The position numbers were made by a program, and so were the translations under genes. A DNA stretch of 45,413 nt from UBA1227 sp045629305 (GTDB lineage: Bacteria > Bacillota > Clostridia > Oscillospirales > Acutalibacteraceae), in contig JAZQQZ010000023.1 in NCBI GenBank assembly GCA_045629305.1, positions 1 to 45,413 on the forward strand. Direction: 5' to 3'. The notes below the pieces were generated by a model. That model saw only the letters and a program-made list of their open reading frames with translations. It made no database searches and was not told the DNA's origin. This document shows, piece after piece, positions 24,648-32,824 of the stretch; position 1 is the stretch's first letter, and every line of letters starts with the position of its first letter.

Positions 24648-24893
24648 TTAAAGTTCTCTAATCTCTATTGGCTCTTCAATTTTATACTCACCGTCGAGTA
24701 ATTTACCGAGAGCTACAGAAACTGGCTTCTCTGTGATGTTCTTTCTCTCATCAACAGGCTTCTCGTTAGTTTCGTCTGAAATCTGTCTTGCAAGCTTTGC
24801 TGTTGCTGTTACAAGTGAGTAACGGCTTACCTGGTTACCATCCTCAGTCTCAAGGAGATTGCGAAGATCAGGATTGAATTTTTTCTCTGCCAT
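24648..24893 (-). CDS. rpoZ: RNA polymerase omega subunit
   Basis: A small RNA polymerase subunit that helps fold and assemble beta'. The 81-residue protein has the conserved SRYSLVTATAKLARQI (residues about 23-38) followed by KPVDERKNITEKPVSVAL, which matches the omega family. An SD (AGAGGT) precedes the ATG by 8 bases. It follows gmk with 4 bases between them, the universal gmk-rpoZ order. Confidence 0.94.
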   Translation of the reverse strand: MAEKKFNPDLRNLLETEDGNQVSRYSLVTATAKLARQISDETNEKPVDERKNITEKPVSVALGKLLDGEYKIEEPIEIREL

Positions 24894-24897
24894 ATTA

Positions 24898-25470
24898 TTA
24901 ACCTCTTTCTTCTCTAAGTCGATTTATTATTTCAAGTGTCTTCTCTACCGCCTCTTCGAGCATATCGTTTACTACGATAAAGTCGTAGTCATTTGCTCTT
25001 GATATCTCTTGTCTTGCGGTCAAAAGGCGTTTCTGTATATCCTCTTCTGTATTGGTCTGTCTGCCACGTAGTCTCTGTTCAAGAACTGCGAGAGACGGTG
25101 GCATTATAAATAGTGATGGTGCATCAGGGATTATCTCTCTAATCTTATCAGCGCCCTGAATTTCAATTTCAAGAATAACAGTCTTGCCCTCGGCAATCCA
25201 GTTATCTATCGGTGCTTTAGGGGTGCCATAATAGTTTTCACCATACTTTGCCCATTCAAGCATCTCACCATTTGCGATATGCTGCTCGAACTCCTCCTTC
25301 GTTATGAAGTAGTAGTCCTTGCCATCGACCTCTTTTTCACGTGGCGCACGTGTTGTCATTGAGATTGAGACAACTGTGTTGTCATCGATCTTTTTAAGTT
25401 CACGGAGCACCGCATCTTTACCCGCGCCTGAAGGGCCAGATAAGATTAAAAGGAATCCTTTAGTCCCCAT
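24898..25470 (-). CDS. gmk: Guanylate kinase
   Basis: Phosphorylates GMP to GDP. The 190-residue protein has the P-loop ILSGPSGAGKDAV (about 7-19; the Ser/Thr after the Lys is replaced by Asp, GKD), the GMP-binding STMTTRAPREKEVDGKDYYF region (the sequence reads SMTTRAPRE) and the lid RLRGRQTNTEEDIQKRL. The ATG at 25470 follows GGAGGAAGAG and overlaps the remA stop by 11 bases; the longer frame is only remA read out of frame. Confidence 0.96.
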   Translation of the reverse strand: MGTKGFLLILSGPSGAGKDAVLRELKKIDDNTVVSISMTTRAPREKEVDGKDYYFITKEEFEQHIANGEMLEWAKYGENYYGTPKAPIDNWIAEGKTVILEIEIQGADKIREIIPDAPSLFIMPPSLAVLEQRLRGRQTNTEEDIQKRLLTARQEISRANDYDFIVVNDMLEEAVEKTLEIINRLREERG

Positions 25471-25711
25471 TCTCTTCCTCCTCTTCAAAGCGGCCCGTAA
25501 GAGTCTCTGGCTGGAGATATGAAAGAACGACCTCGTCGTTGTCCATAATGATAACGGTACGTGTTTTGCGTCCCTGAGACGCATCTATAAGCGTACCTTT
25601 CTCCTTGCAGTCGCTTACTATTCTTTTTATAGGTGCGGAATCCGGACTTACAATTGCAATAATTCTGTCCGCATTGACGCAATTGCCAAAACCAATGTTT
25701 ATGAGTTTCAT
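25460..25711 (-). CDS. remA: Extracellular matrix regulatory protein RemA (DUF370)
   Basis: An 83-residue DNA-binding protein. In Bacillus RemA activates biofilm matrix operons; the family forms ring-shaped oligomers. Signature phrases are LINIGFGNCVNADRIIAIV (residues 3-21) and ASQGRKTRTVIIMDND (about 45-60), with an acidic tail EEEEENGD. It sits between yicC and gmk, the order typical for Firmicutes, and overlaps gmk, so it is produced with housekeeping enzymes. Matrix targets in this organism are unknown. Confidence 0.94.
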   Translation of the reverse strand: MKLINIGFGNCVNADRIIAIVSPDSAPIKRIVSDCKEKGTLIDASQGRKTRTVIIMDNDEVVLSYLQPETLTGRFEEEEENGD

Positions 25712-25719
25712 ATTATTTC

Positions 25720-26598
25720 CTATTCTACGTTCTGTACCTGCTCACGAATTTTTTCTACCTCTGCCTTGATATCAACGACAACTTTGTTGATCTCATAGTC
25801 AGATGCCTTAGAGCCGATTGTATTGGACTCTCTGTTGATCTCCTGTACAAGGAAATCCATCTTGCGTCCAATAGCATCTGTTTCATCGAACATAGCTTTA
25901 AGTTGCTCAATATGGGAGCGAAGTCTTACTGTCTCTTCATCAACAGCAACCTTATCCGCATAGATAGCAGCCTCCTGAAGAAGTCTCTGCTCATCCACAT
26001 CTGCTCCATCGAGAAGTTCACGTATACGTGACTTCATCTTCTCGTTGTACTCACGAACAGTTTCTGGGGAACGCTCCTCTACAAATGCAACCTTTTCAAG
26101 GATTGTATCTGCTCTACCGATAATGTCGTCGCGGAGCTTCTCACCCTCACGCTCACGCATTGCGATAAAGTTATCGCACGCCTCGGCGAGGACCTCTTTC
26201 ACTGCCTCCCAGATTTCTTCCTCATCTGCCTCTTCCTTATGAACGGAGAGGATATCGCCGAAGCGAGCGAGGTTAATTGCTGTGAGATCATCGCGAAGTT
26301 CATATGTATCAAGGAGCTCATGAAGAGCATCAATATAAGCCTTCGCAAGTGAGTGATTTACTTTAACTACAACGTCATCCGAGTTCTGTGTCTCAATAGT
26401 GACGTTACATTCGATTTTTCCTCTGGCTACTCTTCCCTGAAGATAGGTCTTAATCTTCTCGTCAAGGAATCCATAAGTTCTTGGAACTCTCGTGGAAAGT
26501 TCAAAGTACCTATGGTTCACGCTTTTAAGTTCAACCGAGATGAACATCTTCTCGTTGTCACGCTGAGCGCGTCCGAAGCCGGTCATACTTCTAGCCAT
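25720..26598 (-). CDS. yicC: YicC-family endoribonuclease
   Basis: A 292-residue protein of the YicC/YloC family, whose members are RNases that help degrade small RNAs or mRNA. It starts with the signature ARSMTGFGRAQ and SVELKSVNHRYFELSTRVPR (residues about 21-40). The C-terminal DUF1732 region ends with FLVQEINRESNTIGSKASD (about 247-265), the other hallmark. A charged helical centre (about 110-230) is probably coiled coil. It lies 10 bases after the pseudouridine synthase gene and before remA. Confidence 0.94.
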   Translation of the reverse strand: MARSMTGFGRAQRDNEKMFISVELKSVNHRYFELSTRVPRTYGFLDEKIKTYLQGRVARGKIECNVTIETQNSDDVVVKVNHSLAKAYIDALHELLDTYELRDDLTAINLARFGDILSVHKEEADEEEIWEAVKEVLAEACDNFIAMREREGEKLRDDIIGRADTILEKVAFVEERSPETVREYNEKMKSRIRELLDGADVDEQRLLQEAAIYADKVAVDEETVRLRSHIEQLKAMFDETDAIGRKMDFLVQEINRESNTIGSKASDYEINKVVVDIKAEVEKIREQVQNVE

Positions 26599-26608
26599 TT
26601 TATTCTCC

Positions 26609-27334
26609 TTATTTCATTGCCTTCTTTAGGCCCGATACTTCCCGCGGTGTAAGTTCACGCCAAGTTCCCTGCTTCAGCATTCCGAGCTTGACCGGTCCTA
26701 TCTGGACGCGCTTTAAGCGTGCTACAGTAAGACCTACTTCCTCACACATCTTTCTAATTTGGCGATTTCGTCCCTCAACGAGGACAATCTCCATAACGAC
26801 TCTGTCTGGTTCCTCAGATATAACATGGATATCACAAGGAAGAGTCATTTTACCGTCAATCATAATACCAGTCGTGAGGCGGTTAAGTATGTCCTCGCTT
26901 ATGGCTGGTCTGACAGTTACTCTATATGTCTTTGGCACATGCTTTGATGGATGTGTCATATTATTCGCAAATTCACCGTCGTTTGTAAAAAGAAGGAGTC
27001 CTTCGGAATCCTTGTCCAAACGACCTACTGGATATACTCTGACTGGAACGTCAGACACAAGGTCCGCTACACATTTGCGTCCCTGCTCATCGCTCATCGT
27101 AGTCACGAATCCACGTGGCTTGTAGAGCATGATGTATTTCATTTCAGTCTCTTTCGAAACCCTATCACCCGCAACTGTAACTTTATCAGTTTTCGGGTCA
27201 ACCTTGTCGCCAAGACTTGCGACTTTTCCGTTGACACGGACCTGTCCTGCGACAATAAGTTCCTCTGACTTTCTGCGGCTTGCAATGCCACATTCAGCCA
27301 TATATTTCTGTAAACGAATTTTCTCGTCTGCCAT
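26609..27334 (-). CDS. rluB: Pseudouridine synthase of the RsuA/RluB family
   Basis: Isomerises uridine in rRNA. The 241-residue protein has an N-terminal S4 RNA-binding domain (RLQKYMAECGIASRRKSEELI, residues about 5-25, which I read in overlapping parts) and the catalytic motif VGRLDKDSEGLLLFTNDG (Asp near residue 103). GRNRQIRKMCEEVGL near 195 is the C-terminal signature. RluB is more likely than RsuA from the operon context next to scpAB, but the target base is not proven. The ATG at 27334 is preferred over a TTG 6 bases upstream because its spacing to GGGA is better. Confidence 0.92.
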   Translation of the reverse strand: MADEKIRLQKYMAECGIASRRKSEELIVAGQVRVNGKVASLGDKVDPKTDKVTVAGDRVSKETEMKYIMLYKPRGFVTTMSDEQGRKCVADLVSDVPVRVYPVGRLDKDSEGLLLFTNDGEFANNMTHPSKHVPKTYRVTVRPAISEDILNRLTTGIMIDGKMTLPCDIHVISEEPDRVVMEIVLVEGRNRQIRKMCEEVGLTVARLKRVQIGPVKLGMLKQGTWRELTPREVSGLKKAMK

Positions 27335-27376
27335 TGCCAAAAGTCCCTTCTGTCAATACCTTAAAATACGACTAAT

Positions 27377-27401
27377 GCGGGGCCGACATCGTCAGCCCCG
27401 C
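27377..27401. other. GC-rich hairpin downstream of ytfJ
   Basis: GCGGGGC and GCCCCGC arms (10 of 11 pairs) enclose a short loop. On the minus strand it is followed by ATTAGTCGTATTTT, a poor T run, so it is probably a partial terminator or attenuator between ytfJ and the pseudouridine synthase gene. Confidence 0.5.
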
Positions 27402-27419
27402 TATTTAAGCCACGTAAAA

Positions 27420-27785
27420 TTAGTCTTTCTTGATAAGACCTGTTACCTTATCGAACATCTCTGGTACAAGGTTAACCATTCTTTCAGCTGCGTTATCATA
27501 AGCAGTGATGTGCTTAAGAGTAACCTGGCCGTTCTGGATGAGAAGGAAAGCAACTGGTGTGATTGTTACGCCAGCTCCGCCTGCACCACCGAAGAGCTCT
27601 TTGCTGCCCTTTGTTGGGAAGTCAGTACCACCACTTGCGAAACCATAAGTAACCTTAGAAACAGGGATAATTGTAAGACCTGACTCTGTGTATACTGGAT
27701 CGCCGATGATTGTGCTAACATCGATCATTTCTTTAACCTTTTCGATTGTTGTACCGAGCATTCCTGCTGCTGATGTTTCTTTCAT
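27420..27785 (-). CDS. ytfJ: GerW/YtfJ-family protein
   Basis: A 121-residue protein of the GerW family, whose Bacillus member YtfJ is needed for spore germination. Signatures include MIDVSTIIGDPVYTESGLTI (about residues 21-40), IIPVSKVTYGFASGGTDF and the glycine-rich GGAGGAGVTITPVAFL (about 66-81). The ATG is chosen because GAGGTG lies 6 bases upstream; the frame's GTG overlaps it. It follows the DUF2953 gene, as in Bacillus (ytfI-ytfJ). Presence hints at sporulation but is not proof, since non-spore-formers carry it too. Confidence 0.93.
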   Translation of the reverse strand: MKETSAAGMLGTTIEKVKEMIDVSTIIGDPVYTESGLTIIPVSKVTYGFASGGTDFPTKGSKELFGGAGGAGVTITPVAFLLIQNGQVTLKHITAYDNAAERMVNLVPEMFDKVTGLIKKD

Positions 27786-27814
27786 TTTAAGCACCTCTAT
27801 TAATTAAAATTGAA

Positions 27815-28816
27815 TTAATTAGCGTTTTTCTGTTCTTTTTTCTTTTGCTTTTTCGTACCTTTGTACTCTTTAACGAACTTAAGTCCGGCAATGCCAACCT
27901 TCGGAAGATATCCGATAAATGGTGTTGCGAGTGTAATTGGTCTCAAAGCAATTATTACGTGGATTTCACCGCTATCTTTCTTAGCAAGATAATCTGGAGT
28001 CATGTTAAGAGCGACGTCGCCGACGGTCAACTTACTTACCATCTTGCCCAGTGCAGGATAAGCAACTGCACCGATTGTTCCATACTTGAGAGCTGTCTTT
28101 GCTGCGTCGTCGCCACTAATTACAAGCCCTACAATGAACTGTTTGATATTGATTTTTCTTACTACTTTACCTAGAGTATCACCCGTATCAGAACCGATTG
28201 TTGCAAGTAAAGCAATAATTGAATCGAACGAGAAACCTGACAAGAAATCAGTTGCCTTGTCATATGCTCCCGGAATATCCATTGCCTCGATAGAAGTCTT
28301 AATCTCGTCGATCTTAGAAACTTCATCCTCATTGACAACGTCTGGCCAAGGTTTTCCTTCCTTCTTTGCGAAAGCAGCATCTTCATACTTCTTTTCGGCT
28401 GCAGGAATCTCAACCTCAAGTCTTGCCTCTTCCTCAGCTATACGAGCTTCTTCCTCTTTGATAGCGACCGCAGTATTGAAGTCTTTCTCTGCTTCCTTCT
28501 TTTCCTTGGTCTCTTCAATCTTGTCAGAGGCTTTCGCTTTGAGCTTATTCGTAATCTTGTTTACAGTAGGACCGAACCAAGATCTAAGTCTGCCCATCCA
28601 CTTCTCTCGTTTAGCCTTTTTCTTCTCGGAGAACATCTCAGGGTAAATTTTCAATTTGAATATGCCGTACTTTATCCAGAACTTCTTGTAAGTATCTGTG
28701 TACTCGAATCCTACTTGGAACTTAACTGAAAGTGCGAAAAGAATTGCACCGACAATTAAAATCACAAGGGCAAGTACTACGACAACAATCCAAAAGAGAA
28801 TTTTAAGAAATGCCAA
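27815..28816 (-). CDS. DUF2953 membrane protein (YtfI-like)
   Basis: A 333-residue protein with one N-terminal membrane helix (about 5-30), an SVKFQVGFEYTDTYKKFWIKY strand region of which only the first part is diagnostic, a long charged helical centre (about 80-170, rich in Glu/Lys/Ala) and a C-terminal domain ending in a Lys-rich tail (TKKQKKKEQKNAN). Family membership is inferred from the N-terminus, the MTPDYLAKKDSGEIHVIIAL segment and the pairing with ytfJ. The start is TTG with SD GGGAGGTG 7 bases upstream. Function unknown; in spore-formers the pair is linked to germination. Confidence 0.75.
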   Translation of the reverse strand: MAFLKILFWIVVVVLALVILIVGAILFALSVKFQVGFEYTDTYKKFWIKYGIFKLKIYPEMFSEKKKAKREKWMGRLRSWFGPTVNKITNKLKAKASDKIEETKEKKEAEKDFNTAVAIKEEEARIAEEEARLEVEIPAAEKKYEDAAFAKKEGKPWPDVVNEDEVSKIDEIKTSIEAMDIPGAYDKATDFLSGFSFDSIIALLATIGSDTGDTLGKVVRKINIKQFIVGLVISGDDAAKTALKYGTIGAVAYPALGKMVSKLTVGDVALNMTPDYLAKKDSGEIHVIIALRPITLATPFIGYLPKVGIAGLKFVKEYKGTKKQKKKEQKNAN

Positions 28817-28859
28817 TAATCAACACCTCCCCCTAGTATATTAACTTGTGAATAATTAC

Positions 28860-29426
28860 CTAGATTTCAGATTCTTCAACAGTTTCTTCTGACACCTCTT
28901 CGGATTCCTCCTCATCGGTACCAGGGAGAGCTGGAAGTTCATCTAATGATTCTATACAAAAGCAGCGTAAGAACGCTGGCGTTGTACCATAAGTAATTGG
29001 TTTGCCTGGAAGATCAAGTCTGCCCTTCTCCTCAATGAGGTCTTTAGCACAGAGTGATGTGATTACTCCAGAGCAATCAACTCCACGTACCTGCTCAATA
29101 AACGATTTCGTTACTGGTTGATTATAAGCAACTACTGCAAGTACTTCAAATGCAGCCTGAGAAAGTGGTACGTTTCGTTTCATCTCAAGAACACGGCGAA
29201 CCTCTTCGGAGAACTCCGTTCTCGTGCACATCTGGAACTTGTCGCCCAGATGAAGGATGCATATGCCTCCCTGACGTTCGTCATATTCTGCTTTAAGGTT
29301 AAGTAGAAGCTGTTCCGCAAGTTCCGGCTCTATTTCAAGAGCAGTAGCAAGACGTGCTACAGGCACTGGATCGCCCGCAGCGAAAAGTATTGCTTCTGCA
29401 GATGACTGCAATGACTTGGCGTTCAA
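28860..29426 (-). CDS. scpB: Segregation and condensation protein B
   Basis: ScpB dimers bind ScpA to form the SMC condensin complex. The protein has two winged-helix domains (about 5-80 and 85-165; signatures EAILFAAGDPVPVARLA and AFEVLAVVAYNQPVTKSFIEQVRG in overlapping halves) and an unusually acidic tail (about 170-188, nearly all Glu/Asp/Ser/Val). I place the start at the TTG at 29426 (188 residues): the TTG at 29435 touches the AGGAG SD directly, while 29426 has 9-base spacing. It starts 5 bases after the scpA stop. Confidence 0.93.
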   Translation of the reverse strand: MNAKSLQSSAEAILFAAGDPVPVARLATALEIEPELAEQLLLNLKAEYDERQGGICILHLGDKFQMCTRTEFSEEVRRVLEMKRNVPLSQAAFEVLAVVAYNQPVTKSFIEQVRGVDCSGVITSLCAKDLIEEKGRLDLPGKPITYGTTPAFLRCFCIESLDELPALPGTDEEESEEVSEETVEESEI

Positions 29427-29431
29427 CTGTT

Positions 29432-30151
29432 TCAACTCCTACTGTTATTTTCTCGATTAAGTGAAAATTTCATATCCTCGCCCTCACCCTCGGCAACTAT
29501 ACGTTTCGCCTTAAGGAGCTCGAGCACTGCGAGGAAGGTGGCGACCATGTCCGAGCGGGACTCGGACGCCTCAATGAGCGAAGAGAATTTGAGGTCTCCG
29601 CCTTTAAGTGCTCGACGTAAGATGAAGACAATCTTAGATGATACTGAGACAATCTTCTTGGTAACGATAGCGGAAAACGATTCAACCGGTGGTGGAAGTT
29701 TTCTGATACCTTTACCGAGAGCACTTATATATGCTTGGAAGAGTTCATCAGGCTCGTGGAGGAGTCTGTATGTCTCATCCTTATCAATCTTATCTGGCTT
29801 ACGGCTGAGATAATCGAAGCCGTTGGCCTCGTCGGCAAGCTTGCCGGCCATAAGTTGGCAGTCGCGATATTCAAGGAGTTCTCCTTGAAGTTCTGCCTTA
29901 AGCTGATCTGCTTCTTCATGCTTTGGAAGAAGCGATAAAGTCTTAATGTAGACAAGGCGCGCTGCCATCTCGAGGAACTCGGAAGCAACCTCCATGTCAG
30001 CCTCTTGCATTTGACGGACATAATCAGTGTATTGATCAACCAATGTAACAATTGGAATGTCCAAGATGTCAAGCTTGTGCTTGGTGATGAGGCTCAAGAG
30101 AAGGTCCATAGGTCCTTCGAACACCTCAAGTTTATAATTTATCTTCTCCAT
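29432..30151 (-). CDS. scpA: Segregation and condensation protein A
   Basis: The kleisin subunit that closes the SMC ring with its N- and C-terminal domains. The 239-residue protein begins YKLEVFEGPMDLLLSLI and has the family's LDILDIPIVTLVDQYTDYV (residues about 27-45, read in parts), a central ScpB-binding region and a C-terminal winged helix (about 180-235; FLAVLELLKAKRIVAEGEG). The stop TAG and SD of scpB overlap (TAGGAG). It follows the M50 protease gene by 8 bases, so all are on one transcript. Confidence 0.96.
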   Translation of the reverse strand: MEKINYKLEVFEGPMDLLLSLITKHKLDILDIPIVTLVDQYTDYVRQMQEADMEVASEFLEMAARLVYIKTLSLLPKHEEADQLKAELQGELLEYRDCQLMAGKLADEANGFDYLSRKPDKIDKDETYRLLHEPDELFQAYISALGKGIRKLPPPVESFSAIVTKKIVSVSSKIVFILRRALKGGDLKFSSLIEASESRSDMVATFLAVLELLKAKRIVAEGEGEDMKFSLNRENNSRS

Positions 30152-30159
30152 ACGGCACC

Positions 30160-30837
30160 TCAGAACAAATTGAACGGCAGAGCCGAAATGAAATAGAAGA
30201 ATTTAATAACGAAGTTAGATATAAATTCAATTGGCCATGTGAGTATTCCAGCGAAGAGCAAGATAATTACAATAATTGAAATCATACCCTGCTTCTCAGC
30301 GATCTTAATCTCTGTCTCCGGTGGAAGGAATGCTGAAAGAATTGTAAATCCATCGAAGAGTGGGATTGGAAGTAAGTTGAGTACTCCAAGCCAGATACTA
30401 ATCTCTGCACAGATCTGAAGGAATATAGCTATCGCCTGTCCAATATCAAGCAAGAGAAGGTTAGGTGCAAGTTTAACAATTGCTGTCTCAATGAAGATAA
30501 ACAGCCAGCCAACAAGAAGGTTGGAAAGCGGTCCAAAAAGAGCAACAAGAGCGAGGCCCTTCTTCGGGTCTTTGAACTTGCGGGAATCAACTGATGCAGG
30601 TCTGCCCCATCCAAACCCAATAAGGACAATCATAAGTGCACCAACTGGATCTATATGCACAAACGGATTAAGGGTAAGTCTTCCCTGTGCCTTCTGCGAC
30701 TTGTCGCCGAGTTTATAGGCAATCCACGAATGCGCTGCTTCGTGGAGAGGAATACTTACCAGTATGAGGAAAACTGCTGCTACGATTGTTACGACAATCG
30801 TCAACTTATCTCCGCTAGCTAGAGCAGAAAATAACAT
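30160..30837 (-). CDS. Site-2 protease (M50) family membrane protein
   Basis: A 225-residue intramembrane zinc metalloprotease of the short, PDZ-less group. The active site is HEAAHSWIAYKLGD (HExxH, about residues 28-32), and the third ligand lies in NLLPIPLFDGFTIL (about 148-161; NxxPxxxxDG). Four to six hydrophobic segments are visible, including the first helix (1-25) and the last (200-215). It is the first gene of the scpA-scpB operon, as in many Clostridia, and the link to chromosome segregation is unexplained. It has its own consensus promoter. Confidence 0.93.
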   Translation of the reverse strand: MLFSALASGDKLTIVVTIVAAVFLILVSIPLHEAAHSWIAYKLGDKSQKAQGRLTLNPFVHIDPVGALMIVLIGFGWGRPASVDSRKFKDPKKGLALVALFGPLSNLLVGWLFIFIETAIVKLAPNLLLLDIGQAIAIFLQICAEISIWLGVLNLLPIPLFDGFTILSAFLPPETEIKIAEKQGMISIIVIILLFAGILTWPIEFISNFVIKFFYFISALPFNLF

Positions 30838-30891
30838 AGTTTACACCTCAATACACATAATATTACAAATAATTAAAAATATACAAATAAA

Positions 30892-30920
30892 AGCATACTA
30901 AAATTTGTGCAAATTGTCAA
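30892..30920 (-). promoter_or_regulatory. Sigma-A promoter for the M50-scpAB array
   Basis: On the minus strand TTGACA (30915-30920), 17 bases, TATGCT (30892-30897). The -35 overlaps the stop end of prmC. The leader would be about 45 bases. It marks the start of the long leftward array down to rsgA. Confidence 0.75.
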
Positions 30921-31831
30921 ACCTTAATTTCAGCTCCAACAGCCCTATCAAGACCGCTGAAATCCTTTTCCTTGTATACTTTTTCGAAGTCTACTCCTGG
31001 TGTCTCTCCCAGGAGTTTTAGTATGTCATCCGCCTGGTCTTCTCCGCACTCCATAAGGAGTAATCCGCCGGGACGAAGAAGAGGAAGAAATCGCTCCAAA
31101 ATGGCACGGTAAAAGACGAGACCGTCAGGTCCTCCGTCAAGTGCCATTCGAGGTTCTTCTTGAACCTCTTCCTGGAGCGTTTCGAGCTCGTCCGTGCGGA
31201 TATACGGCGGATTGGAAACAATCACGTCGAACTTACCCTTGGTAAGTTCTACAAGATTGTTGCATCCAAGGAGGACATCATCATTAAGAGGAACGACATT
31301 CTTTACTTGATTCAAAGCAATATTTTGCTTTAAGTACTCAAATGCCTCTGGGCTCTTCTCTACGGCCATAACCTTACAGGAAGGAAAGTTCTTCGCAATA
31401 GAGATTCCAATGCATCCAGAGCCAGCACAGAGATCGAGAATCATAGCTTTGGATGTCTCATCGAGCACATATTCTCCTCTCACTCTTTGACCATAGATAA
31501 CCTTGTAAATCATGCTTGTCGCATCATCCGACGCATCTTGATATCTTGCTCTAAGATATTCGAGAGTATCATCAACAAGCATCTCCGTCTCAGGTCTCGG
31601 GATGAGTACTCCCTCGCCCACACGGAAATTGCAATTATAGAAATCCCACTCACCAATTATGTACTGGAGTGGTGTACCGCCGATGCGGCGCTCTAAAGCC
31701 TCTTTGAGAACATCCTCATCGCCTGCGGCGAAACGGATAAGTTCTCTTGCATCAACGCGTGCATCGGCCTCATCATATAGGGCGCTCGTGACGCCACTTA
31801 TGAGAGCAGTTACTACTTCACTTTCGGTCAC
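30917..31831 (-). CDS. prmC: Release factor glutamine N5-methyltransferase PrmC
   Basis: Methylates the GGQ glutamine of RF1 and RF2. The 304-residue protein has an N-terminal helical RF-binding domain (1-85), SAM motif ILDLCAGSGCIGIS (about 133-146) and catalytic NPPYI (about 203-207). An extra stretch of about 30 residues (about 96-128) between the domains makes it slightly longer than usual. The start codon is GTG with SD GGAGGTG upstream. It ends the second array, 13 bases after yqhQ; prfA is not in the window. Confidence 0.94.
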   Translation of the reverse strand: MTESEVVTALISGVTSALYDEADARVDARELIRFAAGDEDVLKEALERRIGGTPLQYIIGEWDFYNCNFRVGEGVLIPRPETEMLVDDTLEYLRARYQDASDDATSMIYKVIYGQRVRGEYVLDETSKAMILDLCAGSGCIGISIAKNFPSCKVMAVEKSPEAFEYLKQNIALNQVKNVVPLNDDVLLGCNNLVELTKGKFDVIVSNPPYIRTDELETLQEEVQEEPRMALDGGPDGLVFYRAILERFLPLLRPGGLLLMECGEDQADDILKLLGETPGVDFEKVYKEKDFSGLDRAVGAEIKV

Positions 31832-31844
31832 GAGTGCACCTCCA

Positions 31845-32810
31845 TCATTTAAGATCTAAATTCTCATCGTGGTCGAGAACATATTGGAATGCAGCAATAC
31901 CGACCTCAATCATTCCATCATCTGGTTCAACTGTTGAGATTCGCTGCATCCAGAGTCCAGGTGCCGAGCAAATCTTAGTAAAGAGATTATCGTGTCGACC
32001 TGCATATTTTATAAACTCATAACCGAGTCCCATGATAAGCGGTAATATAAGAAGTTTCGCAAGCACCCAGATAGCTCTGCTTGCGCGAAGTCCTGGGAAA
32101 AGCACTACAAGAATTGTCGATACGAAGATACTGATTATCATCATAACGAACATAAAACTCGTGCCACATCTTGGGTGGAAGCGTGACTGTTTTCTAACAT
32201 TCTCTACTGTGAGTGGAAGACCGTTCTCATAGCAGAAAATCGTCTTATGCTCAGCACCGTGATACATGAACACGCGCTTGATATCAGGAAGTCTTGCACA
32301 AGCGGCCATGTAGATTATAAATACGATGATTTTGATAACTCCTTCAAGAAGCGGCTTAAGATTCTTATTCTCAAGCACCTGGCCGAAGACATGATTATCA
32401 AGCGCATCTGTCACAAGTGCAGGTATATACATAAAAAGCACGAGTGACAGGCCTATGCCGAGCACAGCGGAGAGGACACCGATGATTGCCATCATCTTGT
32501 CACCGAAGTGCTCGTCAAGCCATTTGTCGAACTTTGACTCCGGTTCAAGATCATCAAACCCAGATTTCTCAGCTGATTCCATAAGGCAGTTATATCCGAA
32601 GACAATTGCCTCTATGAAATTAACAACACCGCGGATAATTGGAAGACCGAGAATCTTGATCTTATCCTTAATCGGAGTCAGTTGCTTTTCAGTTATTTCA
32701 ATTTCGCCATTTGGAAGACGGACGCCCATAGCAGCGACATGTCTGCCGCGCATTACGATTCCCTCTATCAGGGCCTGTCCGCCTATGGCTGTCTTTCTAA
32801 TTTCAGGCAT
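31845..32810 (-). CDS. yqhQ: DUF1385 membrane protein (YqhQ-like)
   Basis: A 321-residue polytopic membrane protein of unknown biochemical role; the family is often encoded next to prmC and prfA, and the Bacillus homologue is yqhQ. It starts with the family motif IGGQALIEGIVMRGR (residues about 8-22). Hydrophobic segments lie around 110-130, 155-175, 200-225 and 230-250, and MYHGAEHKTIFCYE and RFHPRCGTSFMF (about 180-215) are the other hallmarks. SD GAGGA lies 5 bases before the ATG at 32810; the frame's upstream TTG lacks an SD. Confidence 0.9.
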   Translation of the reverse strand: MPEIRKTAIGGQALIEGIVMRGRHVAAMGVRLPNGEIEITEKQLTPIKDKIKILGLPIIRGVVNFIEAIVFGYNCLMESAEKSGFDDLEPESKFDKWLDEHFGDKMMAIIGVLSAVLGIGLSLVLFMYIPALVTDALDNHVFGQVLENKNLKPLLEGVIKIIVFIIYMAACARLPDIKRVFMYHGAEHKTIFCYENGLPLTVENVRKQSRFHPRCGTSFMFVMMIISIFVSTILVVLFPGLRASRAIWVLAKLLILPLIMGLGYEFIKYAGRHDNLFTKICSAPGLWMQRISTVEPDDGMIEVGIAAFQYVLDHDENLDLK

Positions 32811-32824
32811 TCTATTCCTCACTC

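Noticed and set aside
24898..25470. Guanylate kinase as a pseudogene because of Asp after the P-loop Lys
   Set aside because: The remaining motifs and length are intact; the P-loop GPSGAGKD is an accepted variant in guanylate kinases.
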